A DNA stretch of 64,000 nt from Rhodocollybia butyracea (taxonomy: Eukaryota > Basidiomycota > Agaricomycetes > Agaricales > Omphalotaceae): the NCBI GenBank assembly GCA_015501585.1, contig JADNRY010000008.1:1-64000 (forward strand). The letters are read 5' to 3'. This document shows, one piece after another, positions 12,008 to 23,300 of the stretch. Both the position numbers and the translations under genes were made by a program. Within the stretch, counting starts at the first letter, position 1. Each line of letters starts with the position of its first letter. The notes below the pieces were generated by a model. It was given only the letters and a program-made list of their open reading frames with translations. It did not search any database and was not told the origin of the DNA.

Positions 12008-12916
12008 TCACCGACGGATGAAGGCTTTCTCCTTGCTTAATGAACCATTCGCGTCGAATGGTCCCCATCCCGAGCGAGTCGAACAACTCGAACTCGGCCT
12101 GACAGAGCCCCGCTGGCGGACAACCTCTCCAAATGCATAGAGACTGATTTCAGTATGCTCGATAACTTCGCTTGGAACTGTGTGAAGGGTTCCGTTTTGA
12201 AGATCATGAAAAGTTAACCCAGTACCTATGACATCTATACAGTGCAGCGTGTCAATGTTCCACATGTCAATACTCTTGTACAGGCCCACGGGGCCTTGCA
12301 ACAGGAACTTGGCCAGCATAGTGAAGAGATTTCGCGGTAGCTCTGCAAGACATGCGTTGCCTAGCCATTCATAACTCGAGTCTGCTTGCACGTCCAGCGA
12401 GACGTGCAAATCCTGGCACTGCGAGTTCACCTGAGCTGGCAGTGATATATTCCTAGAGAGGTGACTGTCATGTGTATGCAGCTTTGGATACCTGCATAAA
12501 GGCAACACAACCCATGTCGGCCATATTGGATCGCGCCCTGCAAGGTGATCCCATCCTTCTGGACTTGGTACTGGCATGTGAACCATGCTAAGCTTTATCT
12601 CAAAGTTCAAGCTTCCGTGCCGCTCGAGAGAACTTAATAATTCAGTGTATACCTTCAAACAACGACGTTCAGTATCTTTTAAAGATACAAAATAAGCATG
12701 TACCTGTCTGCAAGAGTACAAGATGCCAAAACACGAGCCACGACTAGGTGGAACTTGCCAGTGCCAGTCGTACAAAATCCAGTCCTCGGTCATAGCTGTA
12801 ATAGCATTCGGCGGGCTCGCAATCCTCATAAAGAGTAAGTAGTCGTAGATCTGATCACGAAGTTCCCGTGCTAACAGAAGGAACGTGGAAAGTGGTTGGC
12901 TTTCCGCTTGGGACAT
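12008..12916 (-). CDS. F-box-like protein, tandem copy 1 (frameshifted relative to copy 2)
   Basis: The Met at 12916 (MSQAESQPLSTFLL) gives an N-terminal LARELRDQIYDYLLF motif, the form of F-box-like helix seen in many fungal proteins that start with LPxELRDxIYxYLL. The remainder is globular, with WVVLPLCRYPKLHTHDSHLS conserved between copies, and has no other recognisable domain. Compared with copy 2 there is a 2-nt deletion at about 12140-12156. After it the frame changes to SSSCSTRSGWGPF and stops at 12008, while copy 2 reads on through WFIKQGESLHPS. Either copy could carry the ancestral frame. A role in SCF ubiquitin ligases is inference only. Confidence 0.6.
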   Translation of the reverse strand: MSQAESQPLSTFLLLARELRDQIYDYLLFMRIASPPNAITAMTEDWILYDWHWQVPPSRGSCFGILYSCRQVHAYFVSLKDTERRCLKVYTELLSSLERHGSLNFEIKLSMVHMPVPSPEGWDHLAGRDPIWPTWVVLPLCRYPKLHTHDSHLSRNISLPAQVNSQCQDLHVSLDVQADSSYEWLGNACLAELPRNLFTMLAKFLLQGPVGLYKSIDMWNIDTLHCIDVIGTGLTFHDLQNGTLHTVPSEVIEHTEISLYAFGEVVRQRGSVRPSSSCSTRSGWGPFDANGSLSKEKAFIRR

Positions 12917-13084
12917 CCTGTTGAAGGAAGAGGATGGATGGGTCAAACGAACGATTAAGTACTGTGTCAACTTGCTCTTCTTTTAAGCGCGCACATCAAC
13001 TGCCAAATTTAAGAATCATAGATATCGTACATGTGTATGAAGTGGGCTATCGATTATGGCGTATCGTGGACACCCCAAGCAGAT

Positions 13085-13290
13085 ACCAGAATAACCCAGT
13101 CAGCCCAAGCCATCCCCTCCTGGGACCTGCGCTTGCTACCCATACCCTCCTCAGTCCTGCACCACCACAGCCGCTTGCATGGTAGTCACTAGCACCATAG
13201 CTACTTGTATCTCCATAGCCGCTTGCGCCTCCATAACTACTTACTTGTGCCCCATAACCACCTCCTTCAGAACAGACTATTATCAGCCCG
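13085..13290 (-). other. Orphan Gly/Tyr/Ser-rich repeat coding potential
   Basis: Read on the minus strand, 13285 to 13150 encodes a low-complexity stretch with repeated SSYGG/SGYGD/SSYGA units (for example SSYGGASGYGDTSSYGA). It lies between the two F-box-like copies and is not part of the duplication. No start or stop framing a gene was found. It may be a relic of a Gly/Tyr-rich protein or simply a trinucleotide-biased repeat. Confidence 0.3.
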
Positions 13291-13493
13291 TGCTGTAACA
13301 GAAATACTGCTAGTAGTGTATTAAGTATTATTTACAAGTTTACAAGTTGATATTCATCTCTATCCTAGAATTGTTCTGTCCATGCTGATAATACAATTGT
13401 CAGTCTGTTTAGAAGACATTTTCTCCACCCTGGTCTTTCCTTGTACTTCGAGTGGTAACAAAAGGCTGAGATTGCTAGTAGATGCGACATAAA

Positions 13494-14575
13494 CTATTGG
13501 ACAACGCAACAAAATCTGAGAGGACGATGTCGCTGACTAGCAGCTTCTCTAGGCGGAGATTGGCCTGCAGCACTCAACATCAATCTTTGTGTTGGCAGGT
13601 CTTCGTTTTCAATAACCCATCCATTATCAGCCCAGTCCTGTTTCAGCGATGGATGAAGACTTTCTCCTTGTTTAATGAACCATTCACGTTGAATGACCCC
13701 TTCCCGAGCGAGTCGAACAACTCGAACTCGGCCTGACAGAGCCCCGCTGGTGGATAATCTCTCCAAATGCATAGCGAGACCGAATTCAGTATGCTCGCTT
13801 GGAACTGTGAGGAAGTTTCCGTTCTGAGGAACTGTGAGGAGGTTTCCGTTATGAGGATCATGAAAAGTTGACCCAGTACTTATGATATCTATATGGAGCG
13901 TGTCAATATTCCACATGTCAATACTGGCATCCTGTGGCTTGGACAGGCCCACGGGTCCTTGCAACAGGAACTTGGCCAGCATAGTAAGGAGATTTTGCGG
14001 TAGCTCTGCAAGACCTCCGTTACCTAGCCATTCATAATTCGAGTCTGCCTGCACGTCGAGCCAAACGTGCAAATTGTGGCACTGCGAGTTTACAGCTGGC
14101 AGTGACATATTCCCAGAGAGGTGGCTATCTTGTGTATGCAGCTTTGGATACCTGCATAGAGGCAACACAACCCATGTCGACCATATTGCATCGCGGAACC
14201 TTGTAAGGTAAGGCCATTCTTCTGTATTTGGTAATGGCATGTTAACCACGCTAAGCTTTATCTCGTAGTTCAAACCGTGCCGCTCAAGAGAACTCAGGAT
14301 TTCAATGTATACCTTCAAACAACGACGTTCAGTATCTTTAAAAGACACAAAATAAGCATTACCTGTCGGCAGGAGCACAAGACGCCAAAACATGAGCCAT
14401 GACTAGGTGGAACTTGCCAGTGCCAGTCGTACAAAATCCAGTCCTCGGTAATAGGTGTAATAGCATACGGCGGACTTGCACTCCTCATAAAGAGCAAATA
14501 ATCATAGATCTGATCACGTATTTCCTGTGCTAACAGAAGAAATGTGGAAGGAGGTTGGCTTTCCGCTTGAGACAT
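13494..14575 (-). pseudogene. F-box-like protein, tandem copy 2 with N-terminal frameshift
   Basis: The Met at 14575 starts MSQAESQPPSTFLLLAQEIRDQIYDYLLF, and the frame matches copy 1 up to CSCRQV. There one base is missing (agcat-tacc near 14359 against agcatgtacc in copy 1), and the original frame stops after LKILNVVV. The matching sequence resumes in another frame (AYFVSFKDTERRCLKV) and runs to 13494. Correcting one base would give a roughly 360-residue protein. I therefore call it a probable pseudogene, with a one-base assembly error as the alternative. Its C-terminus is longer than that of copy 1. Confidence 0.6.
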
Positions 14576-14702
14576 CGTGGGGGAAGGACGGAGTGAATGA
14601 TTAAGCGCCATCTTCTTCTAAGTGCGCATTCTCATCATCTGATCGTGAATCGGTCCGGGAGCCGGCCTGAAGCGCTTAGCGTTCCTTCATCAACGATCGC
14701 CA

Positions 14703-15809
14703 TGCCAGTGTGCACAACATGCACTCACTGGCTTCCTTTCCTATATACAGTCTACCAGTCTGATTACAATCTCAGACTAGAGCAATGTGTTTGTACCATT
14801 GTTAACGTTTTTCAACAAGACTCTCAGACTTCCCATCTCTTAGCCCAACTGCCACTCATTTGCTGCTGATCCCTACGTCGAACTGGACGGATTGAATATT
14901 CTCATTGAACTAATGCTCTTGCGACGAGCTGTTTATATCCATCTACTGTATAACAGAGGTTCTGAACCGCGCAGAGAGGATGGAACGAATGATAATACGA
15001 GGAAATCCGAGATTGAGATCCAGAAGAAGGCAATGAAAAAAGAAAGAAATTCGTGGCAGCTTGTTCTACGACTAGGCTTGATATTGACTACTATTGACGC
15101 GTTTATACGCTGGAGCCAGCTCAATAGTATGAGCCGCGCCTTTTCTCCATGGGCTATCGAGACTCTATCGGGGTTTGTTAGGATACTCGTCGGCAGTTGT
15201 ATAGGTGTGTACCCGAGTCAACCTCATTTAAGCTTCTTTTATGCTCATAGCCTTCTCAGAAACGGTCGCATTTCATGCAGGAATCATCCTTGCTTATTAC
15301 GCGGTTCTTCGAGTTTTCAATAAGAGGCCAAAGTCAGATATTTCGGGTGAATTTCGGTGCGTTATTTTGGTGCTCTCACTCATGCTGTATAATTTTTTAA
15401 GCTTACCCTACTCAGGTTCTCCCTCATCCCACTGGCATTATTCTACTCTTCATTCACGAAACTATTCTTCCTTTTCCTGCTCACCATCTGGCGGCCTTCG
15501 CGTTCCCAAACCAACATCGAATATCCCGTTTTCTCCGAAAGTATACATGTCGTCCTTAATGCTCTAGAAGTCACCACAGACGATCTAGACCGCGAGTGGA
15601 CAGAATGGACAGTCCGAAATGTCCTGGGTGGAATGTCTGCAGGGTTTGGGCTTCGCGTTATCATGGATGTCCACCCGGTAGCTGCGACGTTTGTTATTGT
15701 GTTTGGGTGGTTCGTCAAGACTCGGGTATCGAGATTAGTGTTGGCTAGTGGATGGATTGGACAGAATGTGACTAGTCCAGAGGCGTGGTTGGCCTCGAGT
15801 ATTCCTTGA
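14703..15809 (+). CDS. ARV1: ARV1-family ER membrane protein (lipid/sterol homeostasis)
   Basis: ARV1 proteins act in the ER in sterol distribution and GPI/sphingolipid homeostasis. The protein begins MPVCTTC with a second cysteine pair rebuilt by splicing intron 14789-14843 (LEQC|PNCHSFAADPYVELDGL), giving the C-x2-C...C-x2-C ARV1 homology domain. LIELMLLRRAVYIHLLYN follows. Introns at 15205-15250 and 15357-15415 restore a phase-consistent frame through several hydrophobic segments (LVLRLGLILTTIDAFIRW, TVAFHAGIILAYYAVLRVF, FSLIPLALFYSSFTKLFFLF, HPVAATFVIVFGWFVKTRV). The stop TGA is at 15807-15809. No breaks were seen. An upstream in-frame Met exists but would add non-family residues, so Met 14703 is preferred. 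Confidence 0.9.
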
Positions 15810-16424
15810 GTTACATGGCCGTGATGCAGAGCTGGGTCGTGCTACGCTGTACCAGCCCCGTTGTGTTTCCCGTTACGATTATCCACGCATTTCAATGTAC
15901 GATTGGTCGCCACCAACGCTCCATCGAGACTATATGGAACCAACTACCCCGTATCCGGACTGGGGTTACAAAAAACGACCGGGATCAGGTAGTTGGCACC
16001 CCATAACCAATCAGTACGCTATAACCGAACAGCATCAACCAATTTCAGAGACTCGCTACTGTTTACGTTCCGGATAGCGATGTGGAATGCAGTTCGTATT
16101 CTTATCCTTCAGCTCGAACGGTACTATAGGCAAGAGATTATCGCAGTGTATCTAGCCATTTACAAATGAGCAAGGCATTGGGATTGATATTGAGAGCACG
16201 CTCGGACGCGGCAAGGACAATTTTGCTGTACCAAATGCTTGACGTTTGAGGATGATCTTCTGAACTAGTTTTATATGGTGAAGGTTTTTAATCTTCGAAA
16301 CCAGAGCTTTGGCGCTGGGTTTGAAAGTCTAAGGGAATCACGGCACTGTCCGTTAGTCCACAGCTTTCAGTTTTATATAACATCACTATTTTCGGTATCG
16401 TTCAAGCTTTGTCTTTGCCACACC
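15810..16424. other. Intergenic, nothing recognised
   Basis: About 615 bp follow ARV1. It has short frames only and is A/T-rich towards 16260-16420, where a TTATATAAC-like element at about 16371 could serve as a TATA box for the gene starting at 16425. Confidence 0.35.
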
Positions 16425-17609
16425 ATGATCGAAGATAGCGAGTCGGAAACTGGCACCATTTTGACTAGCACTGGGACTGCTGCTACTTCATCTACCATCC
16501 CTGGCCCTGGCGCGTTATCAGGTAAAGCTATTAAACTGTTCGGGACTTTGGTTATGCAAGGATTGGACGCAATTATATATCGACGAAGGCTGGCTCAAAT
16601 CGAACATATCCTCCAAAAAGACCCCGACGCCATGACGAACCTAAACTTGAAGGCTCGAAAACTTCTCTATAGTGACTTAATTGAGCTGTTCGCGAAAGTT
16701 TATTTATGATTCTCATTCCTCACTATCATCCTACATGTAGTTCTGTGTACAGTGTATCGATTCGGACAAGAGCCTTCCGTCTCATCATGCGCAAAATCGG
16801 AAGAAAGGATTTGCAGGATCTAGCAACTGTCATTGTTCACCTGTCTTCATCCGAAACTCGGTATGATATTTTGAGGGACATGTTCTTCTGCGTACAAATG
16901 TACAAAAGAACCAGGTACGTTCATCCTAACGCGATAATAAGATTGACAATAATTTTTTTACCAGACGTATTCGATGCGGATTAGATGCACTTGATCGAAA
17001 TTACGAATTAGCGGCTTTAATGTCCTATTATCTTCCAGGACTACAGGCATATAGTGATGATACTCGTAGGATGTTTGCACCGCAGGTTGATATACCAAGA
17101 GTGGTATTTCGCATCCCTTTCCTGATATCGCTGCGCTTGATGGTTTCATTAAGCACCGGTCCTACTTTTTCGAGGTTGCTATAGTACTGAGGCTTGGAAT
17201 CCTCGAATTTATAATTGATACCTCGTTTCAAGAGGTTGGGCCACACTACGAAGATTCTGGGGAGTCATTGTTGCAGGTTGTCCTCGAAAAACTTGACCCC
17301 ATCGAGGATACCCACTCTATTTCACAGATCCAAATATTGATCAATTACAGACTTCAACACGCTGCCATGAATCACACCTTACCAGTCGATTTGTCAACTA
17401 CTCGCCTCAAGGTGGAATTCAAAGGCGGGGAACAAGTAAGGTTGGCACCTCCGATAGGGGTAAAAGTCCCCGCGAAGAACCTTCGCCCCAACAACGAACC
17501 TCTTTGTATGGCGGCGTATGGTGCATATTTTACCCAGGGGAAGGATGACATAATTGAAAGGCTGTCGTTCAGTCCCGACAGAACACTAACGAACGGATGC
17601 ACGCATTGA
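16425..17609 (+). CDS. Hypothetical protein, four exons, 343 aa
   Basis: I do not recognise this gene, but its exon structure is coherent. Exons at 16425-16687, 16741-16914, 16965-17103 and 17154-17609 join in phase and sum to 1032 nt. Three introns of 50-53 bp have GT-AG ends (the first with the weak donor GTTCGC). The protein starts MIEDSESETG with a Ser/Thr-rich leader. It then has an alpha-helical region (YRRRLAQIEHILQKDPDAM, RAFRLIMRKIGRKDLQDLA, FFEVAIVLRLGILEFIID) and a C-terminal beta-rich part. There is no signal peptide or clear transmembrane helix. A further 3' exon is possible. Confidence 0.6.
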
Positions 17610-17881
17610 CAGGACCACGTTATATTCTAGAGGCGAAGCTAGGCTTCAGGCAACAGGAGAATACGCGATGGTAGTAGTCGTTATACGAGGTTATCTGGGA
17701 TGGTGGTCTAAAGTACAAATCGAAGTATATACAGACAGTGGCAGTGCGAGAGCACGTGTGAGTATGCGCCATACTTACAATAATTGAGCTTGATTTTTCG
17801 TTGGATCCTGATGCTTCAATTTTCTTTACCGGTGTTGTCGCTATAATAAGCCTATATAAAGGTATATTCTCTACTACTGCA

Positions 17882-18414
17882 GTGTCCAGTTTACGTTCGC
17901 TAATACTCTCCCTATACCAGATGACAGTCCAGTTTCTATCAAGAGTTGGGGCGGCCCTATACCAAAATCTGAAAAGGCCGCAGTGGATCAGATGTGAGCA
18001 AGCCACGAAAATGTGGGGGCCACTCTGTCGACAAGCGCAGTTGTACAGGGAAGTGCCGGAAGGGATATACAACTAGGCCCGGTGAAGCGCCCCACCCAGT
18101 CCGATGTAACAGTGATTAGCACCCCCAAGTTAGAGGGACATCAGATTCAATGGATAGCGCATCCAAGCAGGGGACAAACAGCTTTGAACCGTTTAATCCG
18201 CAGTCTAGTAGTTGTGGATGTTCCTCTACCCCTCACTGCCAAAGTTCGCCTTGCCTATCGATATCAATACCGAGCTGGGCGCAAATTTCATTTTCCATCA
18301 CGGGCCTGGGGGCAGAAAGAAAAAGAAATCGGAGTCCCCTCGATTGGAACTGATCAGGATATCGAACTAGAATTGTCCCAATACCGGAGGAGCGTGAGGT
18401 TCATCAACTACTGA
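17882..18414 (+). pseudogene. Coding-like exon interrupted by an in-frame TGA
   Basis: After a CTGCAG acceptor-like site at 17879-17881, one frame reads SVQFTFANTLPIPDDSPVSI and continues to KSEKAAVDQM, meets TGA at about 17995, then continues in the same frame through ENVGATLSTSAVVQGSAGRD to a stop at 18414. Composition on both sides of the TGA looks coding. Upstream exons were not found. It may be a decayed gene, an unrecognised short intron, or the 3' part of the gene at 16425. I do not recognise the product. Confidence 0.3.
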
Positions 18415-19076
18415 TACGCTGACTCCTAGGAGCTTACCTACCATCCTGTCGTTGTCCTCAATCTTTCTAATATTCTCATCTGCTAATCCATTTGCTCAGT
18501 CCCGCATTGCCGTAAGGTAATAATATCCTCTGAACTCCGTTGCCATCGAATGTTTTTCTATCTATGTTTAATGTTTCTCTTGTAATGCTTAGCTCTTTTT
18601 GTGCATTCTAAACTTGCCTTGTATCCAACAATCGTTAAATTCCCCTTCCAATTCAAGTTTGAGGTCGAATAATCATTCCGTCGTGCCATTGTACTATGCT
18701 GGGTGGGTGGTTCCTTGTATTTTCCTTGACAGCTATTGTAACAAGAAAAGTACAAAGCCACGTCCCGTAGTTGATTTGTGTGTTTGATCATTGGTCTGAC
18801 TAAATCAAGCACAAAGTCGATAGTTGATCATATAAAGTACAACACAGACAAATACAATAGAAGATAATCTATCTATCACCTCTGCAAAATCCTTCGACTC
18901 CGTCGTCATCGAATTATAGTCCCAAGTCCTTAGCACCTCCTTCCATCTGCACCGTGGTGAGATCCTTTCACACTCCCCTATACGGACATCGTACAATTGC
19001 AAAAAAAAAAATGGAAGCGTAACATTCCCTATGTTTGTGCTCGTCTCTTCCTGATCCAACCGAAGTTTCATCTCGG
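18415..19076. other. Intergenic, nothing recognised
   Basis: About 660 bp lie between the 17.9-18.4 kb coding-like exon and the 3' end of the minus-strand gene at 19077. It is T-rich with short frames only and holds an A10 run near 19002. No gene, repeat or RNA is supported. Confidence 0.4.
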
Positions 19077-20027
19077 CTAGAATTCATACTGTCCCTCCCA
19101 GAAAGCACCGTCGGCAAAGCTGTTTGGGCCAGGAATGGGACCACTATTTCCATATCCTATCATGATGCCCTCGAACAACGTCCCGTAGGGGTTCAGAGCA
19201 AGTTCAGGATACTCCCAGTGACCTCTATATGGGGAACCGAGAGGGTAGGTCTCTGGCGATTGCACTAAAATACTCATGTCATTTTGTACCACTCCAGGAA
19301 AACTCATGTTTGAGTACTGGACAGCATTATGCGCCCCGTGCAGATGGCTGAAAGATCCCGAAGCCATACCCGGAATGAGCCCATAAGGCGTCTCAGAGGG
19401 CCAATGCCCGAAATCCGCGTCGGGGGGGATGGACAAGTGCGGCGACGGGGAGACGGATGCAACGGCGTGACCAGTAGCAAAAGGGGTTTCCCATTCTACC
19501 AGACAGGGGGAGGGTATATGGGAGGAGTGTGTAGCCTCATCAGAAGTGGGTGGGGCAGTGGCTTTCTCGATTAGATTCCGCATTTTCAGGTGGACCACCT
19601 CTACAATCTGGGTAAGACGACTATGTTGCTTCTCATCCAGAGTCTGGTATACCCTCTCGCCGGGCCTGGCGTTAAAACCCACGGCGGCTTCCCTCCAGAC
19701 TTTTAAGAACAGCGTCTTGCGGTTCAGTCTGTGAACCTCGGTCTTGCCTGAAGCAAGCTCTGCTTCAATCCCACGGAGATATTCGATGACGGCCGGGTGA
19801 GTCATTGCTTGATCCACGCTTGGAAATGCCCTCTCAAATATGATGTTTTCGAGGGTTTGGGGAGGCGGAGCAGAGAAATCTAGGCGGGTCTGCATTATGC
19901 GAGGGTTCAACTCGAGAAGTTTGGGAAAGAAGAGGGAGAGCGAGGGCCAGAGCGAGTAGGTCAGTACCTCTCGAGCCAGACAAGGGGAAAGCGGACAAAT
20001 GGTAACCTGGGGAAAAAAACTGTGCAA
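19077..20027 (-). CDS. Hypothetical protein, 316 aa or 272 aa
   Basis: A single long minus-strand frame ends with GAFWEGQYEF and a TAG at 19077. An internal Met (MQTRLDFSAPPPQTLENIIF, at about 19895) is a more natural start than the first Met at 20027, whose leader is Pro/Leu-rich and lies in sequence with splice-like features. Residues after the internal Met form a charged helical domain (AVIEYLRGIEAELASGK, RLTQIVEVVHLKMRNLIEK). A long Pro/Ser/Gly-rich, Tyr/Trp-containing low-complexity C-terminus follows. This layout is common in fungal regulatory proteins, but no DNA-binding motif is recognised and I assign no function. Confidence 0.5.
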   Translation of the reverse strand: MHSFFPQVTICPLSPCLAREVLTYSLWPSLSLFFPKLLELNPRIMQTRLDFSAPPPQTLENIIFERAFPSVDQAMTHPAVIEYLRGIEAELASGKTEVHRLNRKTLFLKVWREAAVGFNARPGERVYQTLDEKQHSRLTQIVEVVHLKMRNLIEKATAPPTSDEATHSSHIPSPCLVEWETPFATGHAVASVSPSPHLSIPPDADFGHWPSETPYGLIPGMASGSFSHLHGAHNAVQYSNMSFPGVVQNDMSILVQSPETYPLGSPYRGHWEYPELALNPYGTLFEGIMIGYGNSGPIPGPNSFADGAFWEGQYEF

Positions 20028-21264
20028 GCAGGTGCAGTTTTTATACTCTTGACGAGATGAACCAGGGGCGGTACTTTCACATTACAAAGCGGCTCTCTTG
20101 TCAAGGTCGCGTTGACAAAGTTCAGGATCCTGATGTGGCCCGAACCGCTTTTCTGGCAAGTGGGTTCATACGGTCTTTGTTGGCCAAATTGTGCCAATCT
20201 TGGATGTCGGAATCAACTCCGGAGTGTTACTATATGTGGTATACTATGCCTTGGGAGAAACGGGGAGTTGGGCTGTACAAGGAAGCACCATCTGTAGTCT
20301 GTCCCTCCTTTGCGAATGTTTCGCGACGCGGAAAAACAAATTACAGCTTCGGAAGGCAGTGGTTACCACGGAATTAGGAACAAATGAGCGAACTCCTAAT
20401 ATTCGGCAGGGATCATGCAACTCGTGGTCATCTGAAGGAGGTGCAATCTGCGATGTTGAGATTCCACATAAACTTAAGTTGGCGAGGGAAGAAAAAACTC
20501 CGCCGTAGACGAACATTGTAAAATGATGCCTCAGATGCAGAGAAGAGTAGTAATTCACCTTGTGCGACCTCCGAGAGAGCATATAGTAGGCTCAGATAAA
20601 TGCCTAGGCTTCTACCTCGAACAGGTGGAAAGAAAATCATCACAAAAAACTGGGGACTACTCATCAGGATGAATCCCGCCGGGTCCTAGCTCCTCGTCCA
20701 GGTATAAGATCATGAATGCCGAGGGTACAGTTGCACCGCATGTCATTGAGACTGCAAGTCCCCGTTGATCTTGTTCACGTCCAATGCGAAAGCAAAATCG
20801 GGTGCAAAACCACTAGATTTTCTGAGACATGTCATAAATCCTGTAAATCCTACAGCACAGTGCGTGAAGGATGTATCTCCTTAAAGAACAAAGGCAAATG
20901 AATGGGGTCGTGAGGTTGCTGGCATGCGAAAGTTATTAGGAGTCGAGATAGGACAATGTACGGATTATAGATGATTCGAGTACCATATACAAAGGACCTA
21001 TAGCTGTAAAAATTGTATACGGCCAAAATTGAACCTAAAACGTTGAGCGACGCCAGTGCTTCTTTTGATTAAGAAAGCTCTATAGCTAAAAGCGTAGGAC
21101 TTACCGAGACTTGAACCCTGTGGGTTTCGAACCAGTTTCTTCTTGCTAATAAGGATTAGGATTAGGATTACTCGGCCCAGTCAGCACGAGGCTGAATGAT
21201 AAGTGTCGGCCAAAAGTCGCGACTTGGGACGGAGGAAGCTCTGCCGAACCAGCGGCTTGCTTGA
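20028..21264. other. Gene-free stretch with a short GGATTA tandem repeat
   Basis: About 1.2 kb has only short overlapping frames. At 21153-21170 there are three copies of ggatta, and at 21111-21132 an inverted-repeat-like ttgaaccc...gggtttcgaa. Neither amounts to a tRNA or telomeric tract. It ends where the first CinA repeat unit begins. Confidence 0.4.
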
Positions 21265-23300
21265 GCGCTCGATTTCAGACTCCGATACATAAAATAAAAT
21301 TTTTCTGTGGGCGTCTGTTTCTGCAGCAGGCATAACACCACGATGCTCGTTCCACACAGAACCATTCCTTGTGTTCTTCTTCGCGAGCGGGTAAGGTCTG
21401 AGAACTGCTCCCTCGATCGGCTCTAGCTGGGCCCTCTACCAGGCTTGGTTTGATCGACGTATCAGAAAATCGTCTCTTGCTGTTGAGTCTGCGTTCATTG
21501 CTGCTCTTCAGCTCGTATACTCGAAGATCAGGTTTGGTGTGTATCCTCAATAATACACCTGGATTCTGGGAGACATGTAAAAAGGGAGACTTGGAAGTTG
21601 TCGTGGAGTTTTGTGGTGCTTGGGCCCTTTTTGTTGCGGAGTGCTCCATCGGCATAGCAGTGTTTCTTGAGGAAACGCAGGACAAACAATCATGGCAGAC
21701 ACCGGGTTGATTGTTCTTCGATGTTATGAATGTAACGTCGATGCTGTAGGCGAGTCACAAGCTTGCCTCGGATTACCGTTGGCCAACCACGTCCATGTGT
21801 CGTGGCTGATAAGCATGAAGGTCGTTAGATCTTCTTGCGCGCTAACAGTGTCATCCCGTGTACGAGGAGATCCACGCTCTACAAAGGTCCAAGCATCCTT
21901 TAGTGCACTTCGTGGTACGCGATTGCCCTCGAAACCATCTTTGGATGGTTTTCAGGCTCGTGCAACTCGATTCAGACTACTCTATGTTTGCTGCTCTTCA
22001 TATTTTTTGCTTTGGCTTGTCTTCTTGGAGACTTTTGTACTGAAGGAAGTAGTTTGGTGTCTATTGGTGTCTATTAGATTTTATGTGAGTTTGTGTTGTC
22101 ATTTCGTCATTCTGTTCTGATCTCACCTGTTTTTCGTAGAAAGCAAGTTCTGTAGATGATTGTATTCTTCCTTTCTGGCAATGTCAATCAACGTTCGCTC
22201 AAGCCAATGTATGGCATTAAGACTATTGACCGCTCATCTTCTATGTTTTGTGTACTCGTCTGATTACTTGTTTGATCGTTTGGTCCCCAGTATGCTGGCC
22301 TTGTAAAATATTCGGGACCCCTTTGACAAAATTTCTGTCTGTCATCACGAGACGTCCTTCCTGCACTGTCAATGTCCACGCTTGACAATGCATATGTTTG
22401 TAGTGTATAAAATGCTAGTAGAATGAAGATATAATCTATTTGATTCAACCCCCTAGGCTGTTTGCCGACGTCTTGTGTGGATCGTCGGGATGTGTAGCTG
22501 CAGTTTAACGTGGGTCTACTATCGTTCTTTTTCATTGTGATTTACCGAACTACAACTCAGTTTTCTTTTCTTTCATTTCCTCACTGCGAGCAGCTCGCAG
22601 GCGCGCGGTACCTCATCCAACACACTTGAACAGACTTGAATGAATATTTTATATGCCAACCAAATGCCAACAACGTCGCGTAACCTACACTTATTATTTC
22701 ATTCTTCTCTGACTAACTTGCCACTTGCGATGAGGAACCTAGCTGTGTCCGAATCCATCTAGACTATCTCTTGCTGCTGCTTCTCGAGGCATTTCTGCTC
22801 GGCTCATTGATCTAACGAATTCTTCTCAACGTTCATTTGTGCTCATCTCATGCTTTTTGGGGACAACAATGTTTCGTCCATTCTCTCATTTACATTCTTT
22901 TCTCAAGCATCACATACAGTTATTTATCGTATTACATCTATGCTTTCCTCTCCCATGTACAAACCACCCAAAAGACGCTGAAACTGCCTGCGGTAATGGG
23001 AGTTGCGATACTTAAGATGTCATGGGCACTTCGAAGTTCGAACTGCATATTTATTGGAATCGAGAGTAGCAGTTCTCGGTTGAACGACAACTAGTTACAC
23101 GTCTGTGCATTTTAAATAATCCTTTCGATCTTTTCATCGCTCAAAATGAGTAGTCACCGGGTTAGCGTCCCATCTCCGTAATACCCTCGACGTGGTGTTC
23201 GTAAGGAAGTGGAGCCTGTGGTCCATTCAGGCCAGCTGTTTATCGTCCAAAAATCGAAGGCCGGGTTTGCCAGGAAGTCACCAGTGCTCAATTTTAGACA
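21265..23300. repeat. CinA repeat unit 1
   Basis: This is the first of three head-to-tail units. Landmarks shared with units 2 and 3 are gggcgtctgttt (21309), a cacgatgctcgttccacaca block, gcaactcgattcagact (21960), gatgattgtat.cttcctttc (22155), an upstream CinA-gene block, and CinA remnants from 22975. The region between the head and the CinA remnant is about 1.7 kb. No product was recognised in it on either strand. Confidence 0.75.
22975..23290 (+). pseudogene. CinA-like pseudogene 1
   Basis: The sequence ctgcggtaatgggagttgcgatactt and the later gtggagcctgtggtccattc match the intact gene at 27410 and 27675, but the frame is broken. The residues equivalent to ITFLGWTSDA read through substitutions to a stop, and the exon corresponding to the Gly-rich GPSRP region has lost its frame. 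It is clearly a relic of the same gene. Confidence 0.7.

Larger units (their letters stand above)
11741..14611. repeat. Tandem direct duplication of about 1.23 kb carrying an F-box-like gene
   Basis: The segment 11741-12970 is repeated at about 13381-14611, in the same orientation and offset by roughly 1640 bp. Similarity covers the whole gene and extends beyond its 3' end, for example cagtctgtttagaagacatt at 11757 and 13400. The 400 bp between the copies is not part of the repeat. The copies differ by scattered substitutions and small indels, so the duplication is not recent. Confidence 0.8.

Noticed and set aside
21105..21135. Sequence resembling a tRNA T-arm (ttgaaccctgtgggtttcgaacc)
   Set aside because: No matching acceptor stem, D-arm or anticodon arm could be placed on either strand; the stem pairs poorly.
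21153..21170. (ggatta)x3, telomere-like
   Set aside because: The unit is not TTAGGG, there are only three copies, and conserved genes lie on both sides.
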